NCBI RefSeq assembly: GCF_014697585.1
Contig: NZ_JACJSB010000019.1
Coordinates: 1 to 64,000 of the forward strand
Direction of reading: 5' to 3'
Length of the DNA stretch: 64,000 bases
Source: Dolichospermum sp. FACHB-1091
GTDB lineage: Bacteria > Cyanobacteriota > Cyanobacteriia > Cyanobacteriales > Nostocaceae
The notes beneath the pieces are model-generated. The model made no database searches and was not told the origin of the DNA. It saw nothing but the letters and a program-made list of their open reading frames with translations. Shown piece by piece: positions 26,372 to 35,596 of the stretch. Within the stretch, counting starts at the first letter, position 1, and every line of letters starts with the position of its first letter. The position numbers and the translations under genes are program-made.

Positions 26372-27715
26372 ATGACTGTGGGTAAAAAAATAAAATTTAT
26401 CAGTAGACTTACCTTGGGTTTTGCGGTATCAATAGCCAAAAGCGTGACATTTTTGGTCAGGTCACTGCGTCTTGGTGCTGCTAGTGTTTTACCAGGCGCT
26501 ATTGCGCGACGTATAGAACCCCGAATTTTGCAGTTATTGAGTCAGCAAGTTAAACACGGAGTAATTATTATTGCGGGAACAAATGGAAAAACTACTACGG
26601 CTTTACTATTATGCACCATTTTACAACGAAAGGGATTTCGTATCGCCCATAATTCTACAGGCGCGAATCTGGAAAACGGTTTAGCAACTGCTTTAATAGA
26701 CAATGCTAATCTGTTGGGAAAGTTAAATATAGATTATGCAATTTTAGAAGTTGATGAAAATATAGTTCCCAAGGTTTTGAAACCGCTACAACCTCGAATT
26801 ATTCTCTGTTTAAATCTGTTCCGCGACCAATTAGATAGATATGGAGAAGTAGATAGTATTAGTAAGCGGTGGACAAAGGTAATTTCGACCTTACCAGAAA
26901 CAACCGTAGTTATTCCCAATGCTGATGATCCAACTTTATCATATTTGGGTCAACAGTTACCACAAAGAATCTTATTTTTTGGTTTAAATGAACCAGAAAA
27001 TTATTTAGAAGCTATTCCTCACGCTGTTGATTCTATCTATTGTCCTAGATGCGGCCATGCTTTAGACTATCAAGGGGTTTATTTATCCCACTTGGGAGAT
27101 TTTACTTGTCCTAGTTGTGGTTTTACTAAAGGTCAACCCGCATTAGTAAGTCGCAAATGGCCACAAATTCTTATCGGTTTGTACAATAAATATAATACTT
27201 TGGCCGCAGTTACAGCAGCAAAAGAATTAGGAATTGATGATGTTATTATCAGAGATACAATTAACGATTTTCAAGCCGCTTTTGGTCGCGCTGAAGATTT
27301 ATTTATTGACGGTAAACGAGTACGGATTCTATTATCTAAAAATCCCGTAGGTACAAACGAAACTATTCGCGTCGTTACTCAAAGTACCGATAAAACTACT
27401 TTATTGGTCTTGAATGACAGAACCCCCGATGGTACTGATGTATCATGGATTTGGGATGTGGATACGGAAAAGTTGGTAGCAAGAGGAGGAACCTTGATTG
27501 TGAGTGGCGATCGTGTGTATGATATGGCCTTACGTTTGCTTTATAGTCAAGAATCTGTGGAGAGTAATATTAACCTGATTGTAGAGTCAGATTTGCACAA
27601 AGCGATCGCTACTGCTCTGGAGCATACACCAGCAAATGAAACTTTACACATTCTCCCCACCTATTCGGCCATGTTAGAAGTAAGAGAAATATTAACTGGT
27701 AAGAAAATCCGCTGA
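26372..27715 (+). CDS. murT: Lipid II isoglutaminyl synthase subunit MurT-like Mur ligase
   Basis: With GatD, MurT amidates the D-Glu of lipid II. The 447-residue protein has the Mur-ligase P-loop in IIIAGTNGKTTTALLL and LNLFRDQLDRYGE. It also has a four-cysteine zinc ribbon (CPRCGHALDY ... CPSCGFTKG) in the position characteristic of MurT, and a C-terminal DUF1727 region (FGRAEDLFIDGKRVRILLSK, then NPVGTNE). The glutamine amidotransferase partner GatD is not adjacent; the next 368 bases are non-coding repeats. The family is secure, but the amidation role depends on gatD being elsewhere in the genome. Confidence 0.88.
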   Translation: MTVGKKIKFISRLTLGFAVSIAKSVTFLVRSLRLGAASVLPGAIARRIEPRILQLLSQQVKHGVIIIAGTNGKTTTALLLCTILQRKGFRIAHNSTGANLENGLATALIDNANLLGKLNIDYAILEVDENIVPKVLKPLQPRIILCLNLFRDQLDRYGEVDSISKRWTKVISTLPETTVVIPNADDPTLSYLGQQLPQRILFFGLNEPENYLEAIPHAVDSIYCPRCGHALDYQGVYLSHLGDFTCPSCGFTKGQPALVSRKWPQILIGLYNKYNTLAAVTAAKELGIDDVIIRDTINDFQAAFGRAEDLFIDGKRVRILLSKNPVGTNETIRVVTQSTDKTTLLVLNDRTPDGTDVSWIWDVDTEKLVARGGTLIVSGDRVYDMALRLLYSQESVESNINLIVESDLHKAIATALEHTPANETLHILPTYSAMLEVREILTGKKIR

Positions 27716-28083
27716 TAACTCAAGTTACTAGTTATCTAGTTGAGGCTGGTAATAGGTAATAGGTAATAGGTAATAGGTAATTGGTAATGGGTAATGGGTA
27801 ATGGGTAATGGGTAATGGGTAATTGGTAATTGGTAATTGGTAATTTTCTGTTTTCATCCTTTAATCTTGGATATCCTGATTATGACATTTTCCCTAACTA
27901 TCAACTTACGTTAATAATTGACAAGTTTATATCGTTTCCCAGTCTAATGAACTACATACCAATTTATTCCCTGTAACCTGTAACCTGTAACCTCCCTGTT
28001 CCCTGTAACCTGTAACCTGTTCCCTGTAACCTGTAACCTCCCTGTTCCCTAAAACTAAAAAACTTTGTACTTCACGAGCAATT
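27716..28083. repeat. Heptamer and CTGTAAC repeat arrays
   Basis: GGTAAT-N heptamers fill 27748-27844, and CTGTAAC / CTCCCTGTTC words fill 27969-28050. No gene is visible between murT and the small secreted protein gene. Confidence 0.9.
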
Positions 28084-28353
28084 ATGAAAATAGTCAAACT
28101 GATTTTACTTGCTTTTCCCGCATTTTTAGCATCTCTGCTATTACTAGTCAACCCAGCACAGGCTTCCTTGAAAGCTACACCCGCTGCAAATACAATTGCG
28201 TTATTATCTACTCAAGCGAATCTTGATTTAAAAATACCGCAAATAAATAAGATTACACATTCTGTGATAGAAAAAACTGGTTGTAGTTGCGCTAATTGCG
28301 TTCAGACTAATTTAGATAAGTTACAAGGTAAATTGCCTATGATTGGGGCTTAA
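28084..28353 (+). CDS. Small secreted protein with CxCxxC motif
   Basis: The 89-residue protein has a signal peptide (MKIVKLILLAFPAFLASLLL, then NPAQA) and a mature part ending GCSCANCVQTNLDKLQGKLP. The C-S-C-A-N-C cluster could bind a metal or form disulfides. I know no named family. It precedes a ZnuA/MntC-like binding protein by 126 bases, separated by a strong hairpin, so a metal-related role is possible but only inferred from the neighbour. Confidence 0.7.
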   Translation: MKIVKLILLAFPAFLASLLLLVNPAQASLKATPAANTIALLSTQANLDLKIPQINKITHSVIEKTGCSCANCVQTNLDKLQGKLPMIGA

Positions 28354-28369
28354 TTAAGTTAGACTAATT

Positions 28370-28400
28370 AATAAAGATACAGATTTGCTGTGTCTTTATT
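28370..28400. terminator. 13-bp hairpin after the small secreted protein gene
   Basis: AATAAAGATACAG (28370-28382) pairs with CTGTGTCTTTATT (28388-28400), with one G-U pair and a 5-base loop. It lies 17 bases after the stop codon. Confidence 0.7.
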
Positions 28401-28402
28401 AA

Positions 28403-28418
28403 TTGATATGATAATCAA
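28403..28418. promoter_or_regulatory. Imperfect dyad upstream of the metal-binding protein gene
   Basis: TTGATATGATAATCAA has TTGAT/ATCAA half-sites six bases apart, about 62 bases before the ATG. It may be an operator (Fur/Zur-type sites are A/T-rich dyads), but the match is not specific. Confidence 0.25.
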
Positions 28419-28479
28419 ACTCTGAAAAAGTAAGTTTAAATTCTGGAACTTTGCAGATATTTATAAGCGACAATAAATC

Positions 28480-29475
28480 ATGTTAGGAAAAAAAATATTT
28501 ACCCATTTATTAAAAACCACCATTTTCGGTTTAATCTTAGGATTATTTGGCTGTGGAAATAGAAATATTAGTACAATATATAATCAAAGAAATTCGACTA
28601 TTATTAACAGTAACTTACCCATAGTAGTAGCAACTAATAGCGTAATTTGTGATTTAACAAAACAAGTTGCGGGAAATACAATTAACCTGATATGTTTAAT
28701 TCCTCCCGGTATGAACCCCTTAACCTATAAACCCATACCGGAAGATAGTCGAGTTATTGAAAGTGCTGATTTAGTTTTATATCATGGTTATAATTTTGAA
28801 CCAGGTTTAATGAAAATCATTAAATCTACTACAAATACAAACTCTTATACAAAAATTGCTGTTGCTGAAAGTGCTGTCAAAAATCCAATCAAAATTAAAC
28901 AAATTATAGAACCCCATATTTGGCATAATCCTAATAATACCATAAAAATGGTAGAGATTATTAATAATAATTTAGTTAAATTATCACCAACTAATAAAAA
29001 TATCTATAGTAAAAATACTAAAAAAGTCATCCAAGAAATGAATCAAATTGATAATTGGATTAAAAAAAGACTAGATACTATTCCTGCTAAAAATCGCAAG
29101 TTAATCACTTCCAATGCAGCAATGATTTATTACGTCAAGGCTTATAATATTCCATATTCAGTAAATTTAGCTAAGATCAAAAATATCGAAAAGCTGACAT
29201 ATACAGAAGTCGAAAATTTCGCTATGGATATTCAAAAAGCTAATGTACCAACAATTTTCGCAGATACAACAATTAACTCTAATTTACTTAAATCTATAGC
29301 CATAGCAGCCAAAGTCAAGGTTTTTCAAAGACCACTTTATATTCATGGACTAGGTGAACCGGGAAGTGACGGAGAAACCTATCAAAAAATGATGGCTGCT
29401 AATACAAGAATAATTGTAGAAGGACTCGGAGGAACATATTTAAAAATTGACTATCGTTACCAAAAAAATATATGA
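28480..29475 (+). CDS. ZnuA/MntC-like metal-binding lipoprotein with altered ligands
   Basis: The 331-residue protein has a lipoprotein signal (LILGLFGCG, Cys25) and the cluster A-I fold. Recognisable blocks are [41 protein letters not shown] and [16 protein letters not shown]. In the family, four residues hold the metal (His, His, Glu, Asp). Here the first His block reads GMNPLTYKP (Leu81), the second His is kept (EPHIW, His146), the Glu position is Asn212 (ITSNAAM), and the Asp position is His289 ([11 protein letters not shown]). No ABC ATPase or permease gene is nearby. It may bind a different ligand, or none. The ligand comparison is from memory of PsaA/MntC. Confidence 0.75.
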   Translation: MLGKKIFTHLLKTTIFGLILGLFGCGNRNISTIYNQRNSTIINSNLPIVVATNSVICDLTKQVAGNTINLICLIPPGMNPLTYKPIPEDSRVIESADLVLYHGYNFEPGLMKIIKSTTNTNSYTKIAVAESAVKNPIKIKQIIEPHIWHNPNNTIKMVEIINNNLVKLSPTNKNIYSKNTKKVIQEMNQIDNWIKKRLDTIPAKNRKLITSNAAMIYYVKAYNIPYSVNLAKIKNIEKLTYTEVENFAMDIQKANVPTIFADTTINSNLLKSIAIAAKVKVFQRPLYIHGLGEPGSDGETYQKMMAANTRIIVEGLGGTYLKIDYRYQKNI

Positions 29476-29506
29476 TAAATTAATAAATCGTCACTCGCTA
29501 AGTCCC

Positions 29507-30733
29507 ATGAGTTACTATATTGCTCCTAGTTTTCTTGATAAACTTGCAGTTCATATCACCAAAAACTTCTTAAACCTTCCTGGTATTCGAGTTCCTCTAA
29601 TTTTAGGTATTCATGGCCGCAAAGGAGAAGGAAAATCCTTTCAATGTGAGTTAGTTTTTGAAAAAATGGGTATCGGGGTAACTTTAATATCTGGAGGAGA
29701 ATTAGAAAGTCCAGACGCTGGAGATCCTGCGCGGTTAATTCGGTTACGATATCGAGAAACAGCAGAATTAATCAAAGTCCGGGGGAAAATGTGCGTACTG
29801 ATGATTAATGATTTAGATGCGGGTGCTGGACGTTTTGACGAAGGAACTCAGTATACAGTAAATACTCAATTAGTAAATGCTACATTGATGAATATTGCTG
29901 ATAATCCCACAGATGTACAATTACCGGGAAGTTATGACTCAAATCCTTTATGTCGTGTCCCGATTATTGTCACAGGAAATGATTTTTCTACCCTCTACGC
30001 ACCATTAATTCGTGATGGGAGAATGGATAAATTTTATTGGGAACCTAACCGAGATGATAGAATAGGAATTGTGGGGGGAATTTTTACCGAAGATGGACTT
30101 TCACAAGAAGAAATTGCACAATTAGTTGATACTTTTCCCCAACAATCTATTGACTTTTTTAGTGCTTTGCGTTCCCGAATTTATGATGAGCAAATTCGTA
30201 ATTTTATCCATCAAATCGGTTTTGAAAATGTCTCTTTGCGAGTTGTCAATAGTTTGGAGGGACCACCAGCATTTAAAAAGCCAGATTTTACTCTCTCTCA
30301 TTTAATTGAGTCGGGTAAATTCATGGTTAGTGAACAAAAAAGAGTGGAAAACTCCCATTTAGTTGATGAATATAATCGTTTAAATCGAGGTAAAGGTTAT
30401 CAAGTTGCTGCTCCCGTTGTCGAAGTTCCAGTTAGTAAACCTATCAATAATCAAGCCAATCATTTAAGTTTAGAAACTCAAGAACAAGTTCGACAAATTT
30501 TAGCTCAAGGTTATAAAATTGGCATTGAACACATTGATGAAAGACGTTTCCGTACAGGTTCTTGGCAAAGTTGCGGTTCTTTTTTTAATATTGATGCACA
30601 TTCCGACGCTATTTCTAATTTAGAATCTTGCTTATCTGAATATAGCGGTGAATATGTGCGTTTAGTAGGAATTGATCCACAAGCAAAACGACGAGTAGTA
30701 GAAACAATTATTCAACGTCCTCATAGTAAGTAA
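29507..30733 (+). CDS. rca: Rubisco activase with C-terminal RbcS-like domain
   Basis: The 408-residue protein starts [20 protein letters not shown]. It has the AAA+ Walker [16 protein letters not shown], Walker [11 protein letters not shown], and [15 protein letters not shown] linker leads to a Rubisco small-subunit-like domain ([20 protein letters not shown], then [18 protein letters not shown]). That domain, also found in CcmM, targets the activase to Rubisco in carboxysomes. An in-frame start at 29447 would overlap the upstream gene, and 29507 gives the conserved N terminus. The gene lies 31 bases after the metal-binding protein gene, not beside rbcLXS, which is not in the window. Confidence 0.93.
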   Translation: MSYYIAPSFLDKLAVHITKNFLNLPGIRVPLILGIHGRKGEGKSFQCELVFEKMGIGVTLISGGELESPDAGDPARLIRLRYRETAELIKVRGKMCVLMINDLDAGAGRFDEGTQYTVNTQLVNATLMNIADNPTDVQLPGSYDSNPLCRVPIIVTGNDFSTLYAPLIRDGRMDKFYWEPNRDDRIGIVGGIFTEDGLSQEEIAQLVDTFPQQSIDFFSALRSRIYDEQIRNFIHQIGFENVSLRVVNSLEGPPAFKKPDFTLSHLIESGKFMVSEQKRVENSHLVDEYNRLNRGKGYQVAAPVVEVPVSKPINNQANHLSLETQEQVRQILAQGYKIGIEHIDERRFRTGSWQSCGSFFNIDAHSDAISNLESCLSEYSGEYVRLVGIDPQAKRRVVETIIQRPHSK

Positions 30734-30750
30734 TTGGTATTTTTTTGAAT

Positions 30751-30778
30751 GTAGAGACATTCCGTGGAACGTCTCTAC
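30751..30778. repeat. 28-bp near-perfect palindrome between convergent genes
   Basis: GTAGAGACATTCC is mirrored by GGAACGTCTCTAC with one mismatch. Half of the same word recurs at 33726-33750. It may serve as a bidirectional terminator between rca and the lysozyme gene. Confidence 0.6.
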
Positions 30779-30808
30779 AGGGCTTGAATTTAATATAGCA
30801 ATGTAGGC

Positions 30809-31579
30809 TTAAACTGGAGTTAAAAATAGGTCAGCTTCTGCTTGTCTTCTCCGTCTTAATCCTACTTCCACATTGCTACCAGGATTTCTGTATTTTAGAA
30901 AAGTTTCTTCAATTTCATCCCATTTTTTATCTCTCAAAACTCTAGTCATACTTTGGAAACGGGAATTACCATAAAAATTAGCACCCAAGTTATAACCAAA
31001 GCTTAATAAAGCACCCTGTTGGTTAGCATTTAACTCATTCCAAACAGGAATTTTTTGTAGAGGTGGGAGATAGCTATTCTCTAGCTGAAGCATCAATAAA
31101 TCATCTGCTTCTTGTTGAGTGATGCTTTCACCTAATTTCCAGTTACTACCATCTCTTTTTTTTGTAGAACCCCAACCAATGGTGATAGGTAAATTACCAG
31201 TTCGGGGATCTGGATAAGCCTTTAAATAACAACCTTCAAATTTTTTGATCAGCGGAATTGCTGAAAGTGGTAGTTTTCCGGTGACACCACCAAAACCGTT
31301 TGTTTGAGGAGTTGGGGATGGTACTGGATTTGTTGTTAATTGGTCAAAAGCGTTATTTAAAAGATTTTGGGTATTTTTTCCGACTATTCCATCTGCTTCA
31401 AGCCCATTTCGACTCTGAAACTGTTTGACAGCCTTGACAGTATTGTTGCCAAAATCACCATCTATTGTCCCCGGATCGAAATTGAGTGCTTTTAAGATTT
31501 CCTGTAGTTGTTGAACTTTTGCGCCATTTGCACCTTGTTTGAGGATTTCACCAGTGTTGAGATTTAATTTACTAGGCAT
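30809..31579 (-). CDS. GH24 lysozyme with N-terminal peptidoglycan-binding domain
   Basis: The 256-residue protein has a PG_binding_1 domain at about 10-75 (GANGAKVQQLQEILKALNFD, GTIDGDFGNNTVKAVKQFQ). A Pro/Thr-rich linker leads to a phage-type lysozyme domain with the catalytic Glu in PLIKKFEGCYLKAYPDP and the Thr/Gly block ITIGWGST. Such proteins cleave peptidoglycan between NAM and NAG. No signal peptide is visible (MPSKLNLNTGEILKQG), so export would need another route. It is transcribed towards rca. There are no phage genes around it, so it is probably a resident cell-wall enzyme. Confidence 0.88.
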   Translation of the reverse strand: MPSKLNLNTGEILKQGANGAKVQQLQEILKALNFDPGTIDGDFGNNTVKAVKQFQSRNGLEADGIVGKNTQNLLNNAFDQLTTNPVPSPTPQTNGFGGVTGKLPLSAIPLIKKFEGCYLKAYPDPRTGNLPITIGWGSTKKRDGSNWKLGESITQQEADDLLMLQLENSYLPPLQKIPVWNELNANQQGALLSFGYNLGANFYGNSRFQSMTRVLRDKKWDEIEETFLKYRNPGSNVEVGLRRRRQAEADLFLTPV

Positions 31580-31818
31580 AACGGTATCCTGGTAACTTTA
31601 GTTTGATCAGTTTCGTAGTTGAAAGCAGAGATTAACTGAAAATGAGACCTTACTTAGTTGATTGTACAGTATGACTATGTGATATGACAACGATTTTTAC
31701 AAAAAAATACATAAATTATCAAAATTATAAAAGTATATAAATTGGCGGGAATATGATCATAAATAATGATACTTTGTGATCAACGAAAAATTACTAATTG
31801 AAAATCCGATCCAAATAT

Positions 31819-32085
31819 ATGCCTTGGTTTGTCAAAATTGAAACTGGTAAGGTTGATAAGGCGACCTTTGACAAATATGTACCCGCCCACAAAGCCTACG
31901 TACAACAATTAATTGCTAAGGGACACAAAGCCAAAACAGGTTATTGGGCGCAAAAAGGTGGTGGTATGATGTTATTTGAGGCTGAGTCAATGGATGAAGC
32001 ACAGGCAATAGTAACCGCTGACCCCTTGATACAGAACGATTGTGTCAATTATCAACTATTTCAATGGGAAATTGTTTTGGAATAA
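31819..32085 (+). CDS. YciI-family protein
   Basis: The 88-residue protein MPWFVKIETGKVDKATFDKY has a dimeric ferredoxin-like pattern, with HKAYVQQLIAKGHKAKTGYW and a C-terminal DPLIQNDCVNYQLFQWEIV. This is the YciI fold, which has a conserved His but no assigned reaction in most members. The ATG at 31819 is used; an upstream TTG at 31798 would add seven residues. It is followed by the SRP RNA gene. Confidence 0.78.
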   Translation: MPWFVKIETGKVDKATFDKYVPAHKAYVQQLIAKGHKAKTGYWAQKGGGMMLFEAESMDEAQAIVTADPLIQNDCVNYQLFQWEIVLE

Positions 32086-32109
32086 TATACAAATTCTGAA
32101 TTTTCGTGT

Positions 32110-32115
32110 TATGAT
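32110..32115 (+). promoter_or_regulatory. -10 element of the SRP RNA gene
   Basis: TATGAT lies 7 bases before the predicted 5' end of the SRP RNA. Confidence 0.45.
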
Positions 32116-32122
32116 GGTCAAA

Positions 32123-32216
32123 GACCTGGATCTATGCAACTTCAACGCCCAAACCTTGTCAGGACCGGAAGGTAGCAGCAATAAGGGATGCTTGTGGTAG
32201 GCGTAGTCTCCGGGTC
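32123..32216 (+). ncRNA. ffs: Signal recognition particle RNA (4.5S-type)
   Basis: The segment holds the conserved SRP domain IV hairpin: CTTGTCAGGACCGGAAGGTA then GCAGCAATAAGGG. The GGAA tetraloop and the AGCAG asymmetric loop that binds Ffh are both visible. The ends pair (GACCTGGA at 32123 with TCCGGGTC ending at 32216). A length near 95 nt is normal for the small bacterial type. With Ffh it targets membrane proteins to the translocon. The exact ends are estimated from the terminal stem. Confidence 0.93.
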
Positions 32217-32244
32217 GCCTTACTTGTAGGAGCTTTCAGTAGCA

Positions 32245-32646
32245 ATGCCTGGTTTTGGAGATATTGTACAAAAAGCTTTTTATCTTGGTGTTGGGTTAGC
32301 CTCCTACGCCAGTGAAAAGGCTGGGGGGAAATTAGCCGAACTGCGATCGCAAGTCCAAAAATTAGCAGATGAAATGGTGGCTAAAGGCGAGATGAACACA
32401 GAAGAAGCTCGCCGCTTCGTCGAGGATATGATGAAGCAAGCTCAACATGACTCAGTACCTGGAGAAGCGTATCAAAAGACACCTCCTTCCGAACCGCGTC
32501 GCATAGATATCCTAGAGGATGACGAAGAAGCAACTGGGAAAGAGGCGAAAAAAGAAAATAAAGATCATGGCGATAATGTAAATCAGCTGCGGGATCAAGT
32601 GCGAGAACTACAGGAAGAGTTAAAAAGGCTGCAAAGAGAACCGTAA
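32245..32646 (+). CDS. Phasin-like coiled-coil protein
   Basis: The 133-residue protein reads MPGFGDIVQKAFYLGVGLAS, then GGKLAELRSQVQKLADEMVA, MNTEEARRFVEDMMKQA, a charged linker, and a C-terminal coiled coil (NQLRDQVRELQEELKRLQ). It matches cyanobacterial proteins labelled phasin family. Phasins coat polyhydroxyalkanoate granules, but many cyanobacteria with this protein make none, so the role is uncertain. It begins 29 bases after the SRP RNA. Confidence 0.7.
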   Translation: MPGFGDIVQKAFYLGVGLASYASEKAGGKLAELRSQVQKLADEMVAKGEMNTEEARRFVEDMMKQAQHDSVPGEAYQKTPPSEPRRIDILEDDEEATGKEAKKENKDHGDNVNQLRDQVRELQEELKRLQREP

Positions 32647-32793
32647 AAAACGATTTTTTACCTCCACAGTCAATTCTAAAAAATCACAGAATATCCGAAG
32701 TGGTTTTAAGTGTAATTACTTACCGTGTACTCTAGCAATTCCAGCCTGATGGCGTTAAGCTTCATGTTTTTAGCCAGTAAGGGCTTTAAGTTT

Positions 32794-33216
32794 ATGGAAC
32801 AGTGGCAAAAAGACTTAATAGACATGATCGAAACCGTGGCTGATGAAGTAGAGAAGTTCTTCCTAGGAATGAATGACATGGTAGATGCTTTTTTTGAGTT
32901 CGCAGAGGAAATTACTGAAGAAGTAGAAAGCACTTATGTAGCAGATGTTGATAACTTCGTTAGGTTGCGCGAACAATTTTTACAAGACTTAGCCGAACCA
33001 ATTCTGGAAATTTACTGGGAACTAGAAGACATCAGTGAAGATGTAGATCCCGGCTTTCCTTATGCAGTAGAAGCTACAATAGAAAAAAATGCGGCTTGTA
33101 TTGGTTGTAGCCATTATCACGGACAGGTTTATGGTGGTAACTTGTTAGTTTGTGCTATGCACCCCCATGGTTGGGATGATCAGAATTGTCCAGACTGGGA
33201 AAAGCAAATTGAGTAA
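32794..33216 (+). CDS. Acidic cyanobacterial protein with C-terminal Cys/His cluster
   Basis: The 140-residue, strongly acidic protein starts MEQWQKDLIDMIETVADEVE and ends with NAACIGCSHYHGQVYGGNLL, then VCAMHPHGWDDQNCPDWE. Four Cys and several His residues suggest a zinc site. I do not recognise a named family, though the pattern looks conserved in cyanobacteria. An in-frame ATG at 32725 would add 23 hydrophobic residues; 32794 is preferred because the acidic helix begins there. Confidence 0.65.
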   Translation: MEQWQKDLIDMIETVADEVEKFFLGMNDMVDAFFEFAEEITEEVESTYVADVDNFVRLREQFLQDLAEPILEIYWELEDISEDVDPGFPYAVEATIEKNAACIGCSHYHGQVYGGNLLVCAMHPHGWDDQNCPDWEKQIE

Positions 33217-33297
33217 TTAAGCTATCAATCTGGGGAGAAATGTTAAAAACTGTTAAGTTAATAATTGTGAATCTCTACATTTCTTTTTACTAACACA

Positions 33298-33714
33298 ATG
33301 AGTAACTTTGCACCTGAAACCCTACCCCCAGTCATTCAAGAAATGAAATATGGTGAACGGGAAATTGCGGAAGGGAAACTAATTACCTTTCCGAATCCCC
33401 GCATCGGACGGCGCTATGATATTAATATTACCTTACCAGAATTTACTTGTAAATGTCCGTTTTCCGGTTATCCTGACTTTGCGACCATTTATATTAGTTA
33501 CATTCCAGATCAACGGGTGGTAGAGTTGAAAGCACTCAAACTTTATATTAACAGTTACCGCGATCGCTATATCTCCCATGAAGAAACAGCCAATCAAATT
33601 TTAGATGATTTTGTTGCAGCTTGTGATCCTGTGGAAGTGACTGTAAAAACCGATTTTACCCCCCGTGGAAATGTACATACAGTGGTTGAAGTTAAACATC
33701 AAAAAGGTGTTTAA
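33298..33714 (+). CDS. queF: NADPH-dependent 7-cyano-7-deazaguanine reductase
   Basis: QueF reduces preQ0 to preQ1 in queuosine synthesis. The 138-residue protein is the short unimodular form. It contains CKCPFSGYPDFATIYISYIP, with the nucleophilic Cys and catalytic Asp, and VVELKALKLYINSYRDR, which is the QueF NADPH/substrate motif. Length and motifs are standard. It follows the acidic Cys/His protein by 81 bases, probably with its own promoter. Other que genes are not in the window. Confidence 0.95.
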   Translation: MSNFAPETLPPVIQEMKYGEREIAEGKLITFPNPRIGRRYDINITLPEFTCKCPFSGYPDFATIYISYIPDQRVVELKALKLYINSYRDRYISHEETANQILDDFVAACDPVEVTVKTDFTPRGNVHTVVEVKHQKGV

Positions 33715-34126
33715 ATGAAGAAGCAGAGGCGTTTCATGGAACGTCTCTACAAGGATGATGAAAAACAAATACAGCATATTACCATCAGGGTGAAGTACAC
33801 TTTTAGCGGGCAAGACTTGTACTGAGCTTGGTCGTTCGCGTAGCGTGGCGTTAGCCATAGTATACCCGCAAAACAAGATTGTTATCATTAATACAGCAAG
33901 TTTAGCTTGAGTGAAGTACACTTTGTGCAGGCAAGATGCCCGCACCACAAGAGTTTTATTATTAATATCTGTACTTCATAATACCGGTAACTGCTGTATC
34001 TAATTGATTATTAACTAAGTAGGTGAACGGAAAAAAAACCGACGTAAGTAACGAAAAGTAAAGTTTCCCTGTTCCCTGTTCCCTGTCCCCTGTTCCCTTG
34101 TCATAACGACAATTTTTCACCCCAAC
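33715..34126. other. Repeat-rich intergenic region
   Basis: It contains the GGAACGTCTCTAC word (33726-33750), two GGTGAAGTACAC / GCAAGATGCCCGC repeat units (about 33790-33960), a TTCGCGTAGCGTGGCGTTAG word, and CCCTGTT repeats at 34065-34099. No gene is visible. Confidence 0.7.
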
Positions 34127-35206
34127 CTACTTAACTAGAGTATTACTATTACGTAAATAACCATTTTGTTGCGCTAATTTTTCTGCAATTAGTTTTTGAT
34201 AAACCACTTCATAACCATCAGTCATTTTTTGAACACTAAAATTTTCTTCCACATATTGACGACAAGCGTAACGATTTAAATCAGCTACCCTGTCAAGAGA
34301 ATTAATACATTCTTGCACATTCTTACAAAGGAAACCGGTTTTCCCGTTCACAATAACTTCCCGTGTTGAACCCAGTCGCATAGCAATTACAGGTGTTCCT
34401 GATGCCATTGATTCTACCATAACTAAACCAAAAGGTTCTCGCCAAGTAATAGGAAACAAAGTCGCATAAGCACCACCCATGAGGGCATTTTTTTGGATAT
34501 GATTAGCTTCACCTAAATATTCAATTTGCTTACCATCAATATGTGGTTTAATTTTTTGCGTAAAATATTCCAAATCTACCACATCTACCTTACCTGCTAT
34601 TTTTAACTTCCAACCAGTTTTTTGAGCAATTTCAATTGCTAAATGGGGTCCTTTTTCGGGAGACATTCTTCCCAAAAAAGCTAAATAAGGTGGTTCTGTT
34701 GGTTGAGGATAAAATTCATAACTACTAACATCAATACCATTATAAACAGTGTCTACATAGTTTAAGCCTAATCTGGGTTCTTGCTGAGAATTAGAAATAC
34801 TAACATAAGGCTGTTTTTTGCTATATTTAAAAATTTTCTCGTTATCTGGAGTAAAAATTCCATGTAAAGTGTGAACTGTAGGAGTTTTGACTAAATTGGC
34901 GTAAACTAGTGATCCTAGTCCTACATGAGAGTGAATGATATCAAAATTTTCTGCTTGTTCATAAACTAAACCTAACAGTAACATTTCATAAATACCAGGC
35001 TCTTTAATAGTAGGATCTAACCTTAAAGCGCGGGGATGAACTGATACTAACTTAGCTAAACTTAAAGAATCTCCTGATGCAAATAAAGTCACTTCATGTC
35101 CCCGACGAACTAATTCATCAGTTAATAAACTTACTACCAACTCTATACCACCATAAGCTGGTGGTGGTACTCTTTCCCACAATGGAGAAACCTGAGCAAT
35201 TTTCAT
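34127..35206 (-). CDS. Family 4 glycosyltransferase
   Basis: The 359-residue retaining glycosyltransferase starts MKIAQVSPLWERVPPPAYGG, whose G-G-I-E loop is typical of the GT4 N-domain. It has FLGRMSPEKGPHLAIEIA and the E-x7-E motif in WREPFGLVMVESMASGTPVI. The sugar donor and acceptor cannot be read from the sequence. An AGGAG ribosome-binding site seven bases before the ATG at 35206 decides the start over an upstream TTG. The gene stands alone and is divergent from potC. Confidence 0.88.
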   Translation of the reverse strand: MKIAQVSPLWERVPPPAYGGIELVVSLLTDELVRRGHEVTLFASGDSLSLAKLVSVHPRALRLDPTIKEPGIYEMLLLGLVYEQAENFDIIHSHVGLGSLVYANLVKTPTVHTLHGIFTPDNEKIFKYSKKQPYVSISNSQQEPRLGLNYVDTVYNGIDVSSYEFYPQPTEPPYLAFLGRMSPEKGPHLAIEIAQKTGWKLKIAGKVDVVDLEYFTQKIKPHIDGKQIEYLGEANHIQKNALMGGAYATLFPITWREPFGLVMVESMASGTPVIAMRLGSTREVIVNGKTGFLCKNVQECINSLDRVADLNRYACRQYVEENFSVQKMTDGYEVVYQKLIAEKLAQQNGYLRNSNTLVK

Positions 35207-35596
35207 GATCAATCTCCTAAAATATTAGTTTTCTACTTCTAGTTAGTTGATGAATAGATGAAATAACTAACAGAGAAATAGCCAAAAATACCAAACCATC
35301 CTTATTTATAATTACTATTAGATCTTATGTTTTATATTTGATATTTTTTGTCTATCTGAGGTAATGTAAATGTCTGATACTTGAGGAATAAATTAGACAT
35401 AATACACATGGTACAATAGTTGTTTTTGGGATTTGGCGCTGGCAATAGAAGGGAAAAATAGTATAATGCCATACATTGGCTAGACTAATTTAAGACCAGG
35501 AAAAAAGATGATTAATTGTCTTAATTTTCTATTTTTTTCTCAGAGAACCATATTGTCATATAATATGATAGGCAAATATTGGGTATATTAGGTGAC
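35207..35596. other. Intergenic region with divergent promoters
   Basis: A TATAAT-like word lies near 35562. No gene or structured RNA is visible. No other polyamine-transporter gene is found here. Confidence 0.45.

Noticed and set aside
30809..31579. Prophage remnant suggested by the GH24 lysozyme
   Set aside because: No holin, spanin, structural or integrase genes are nearby, and the peptidoglycan-binding domain is common in resident cyanobacterial enzymes.
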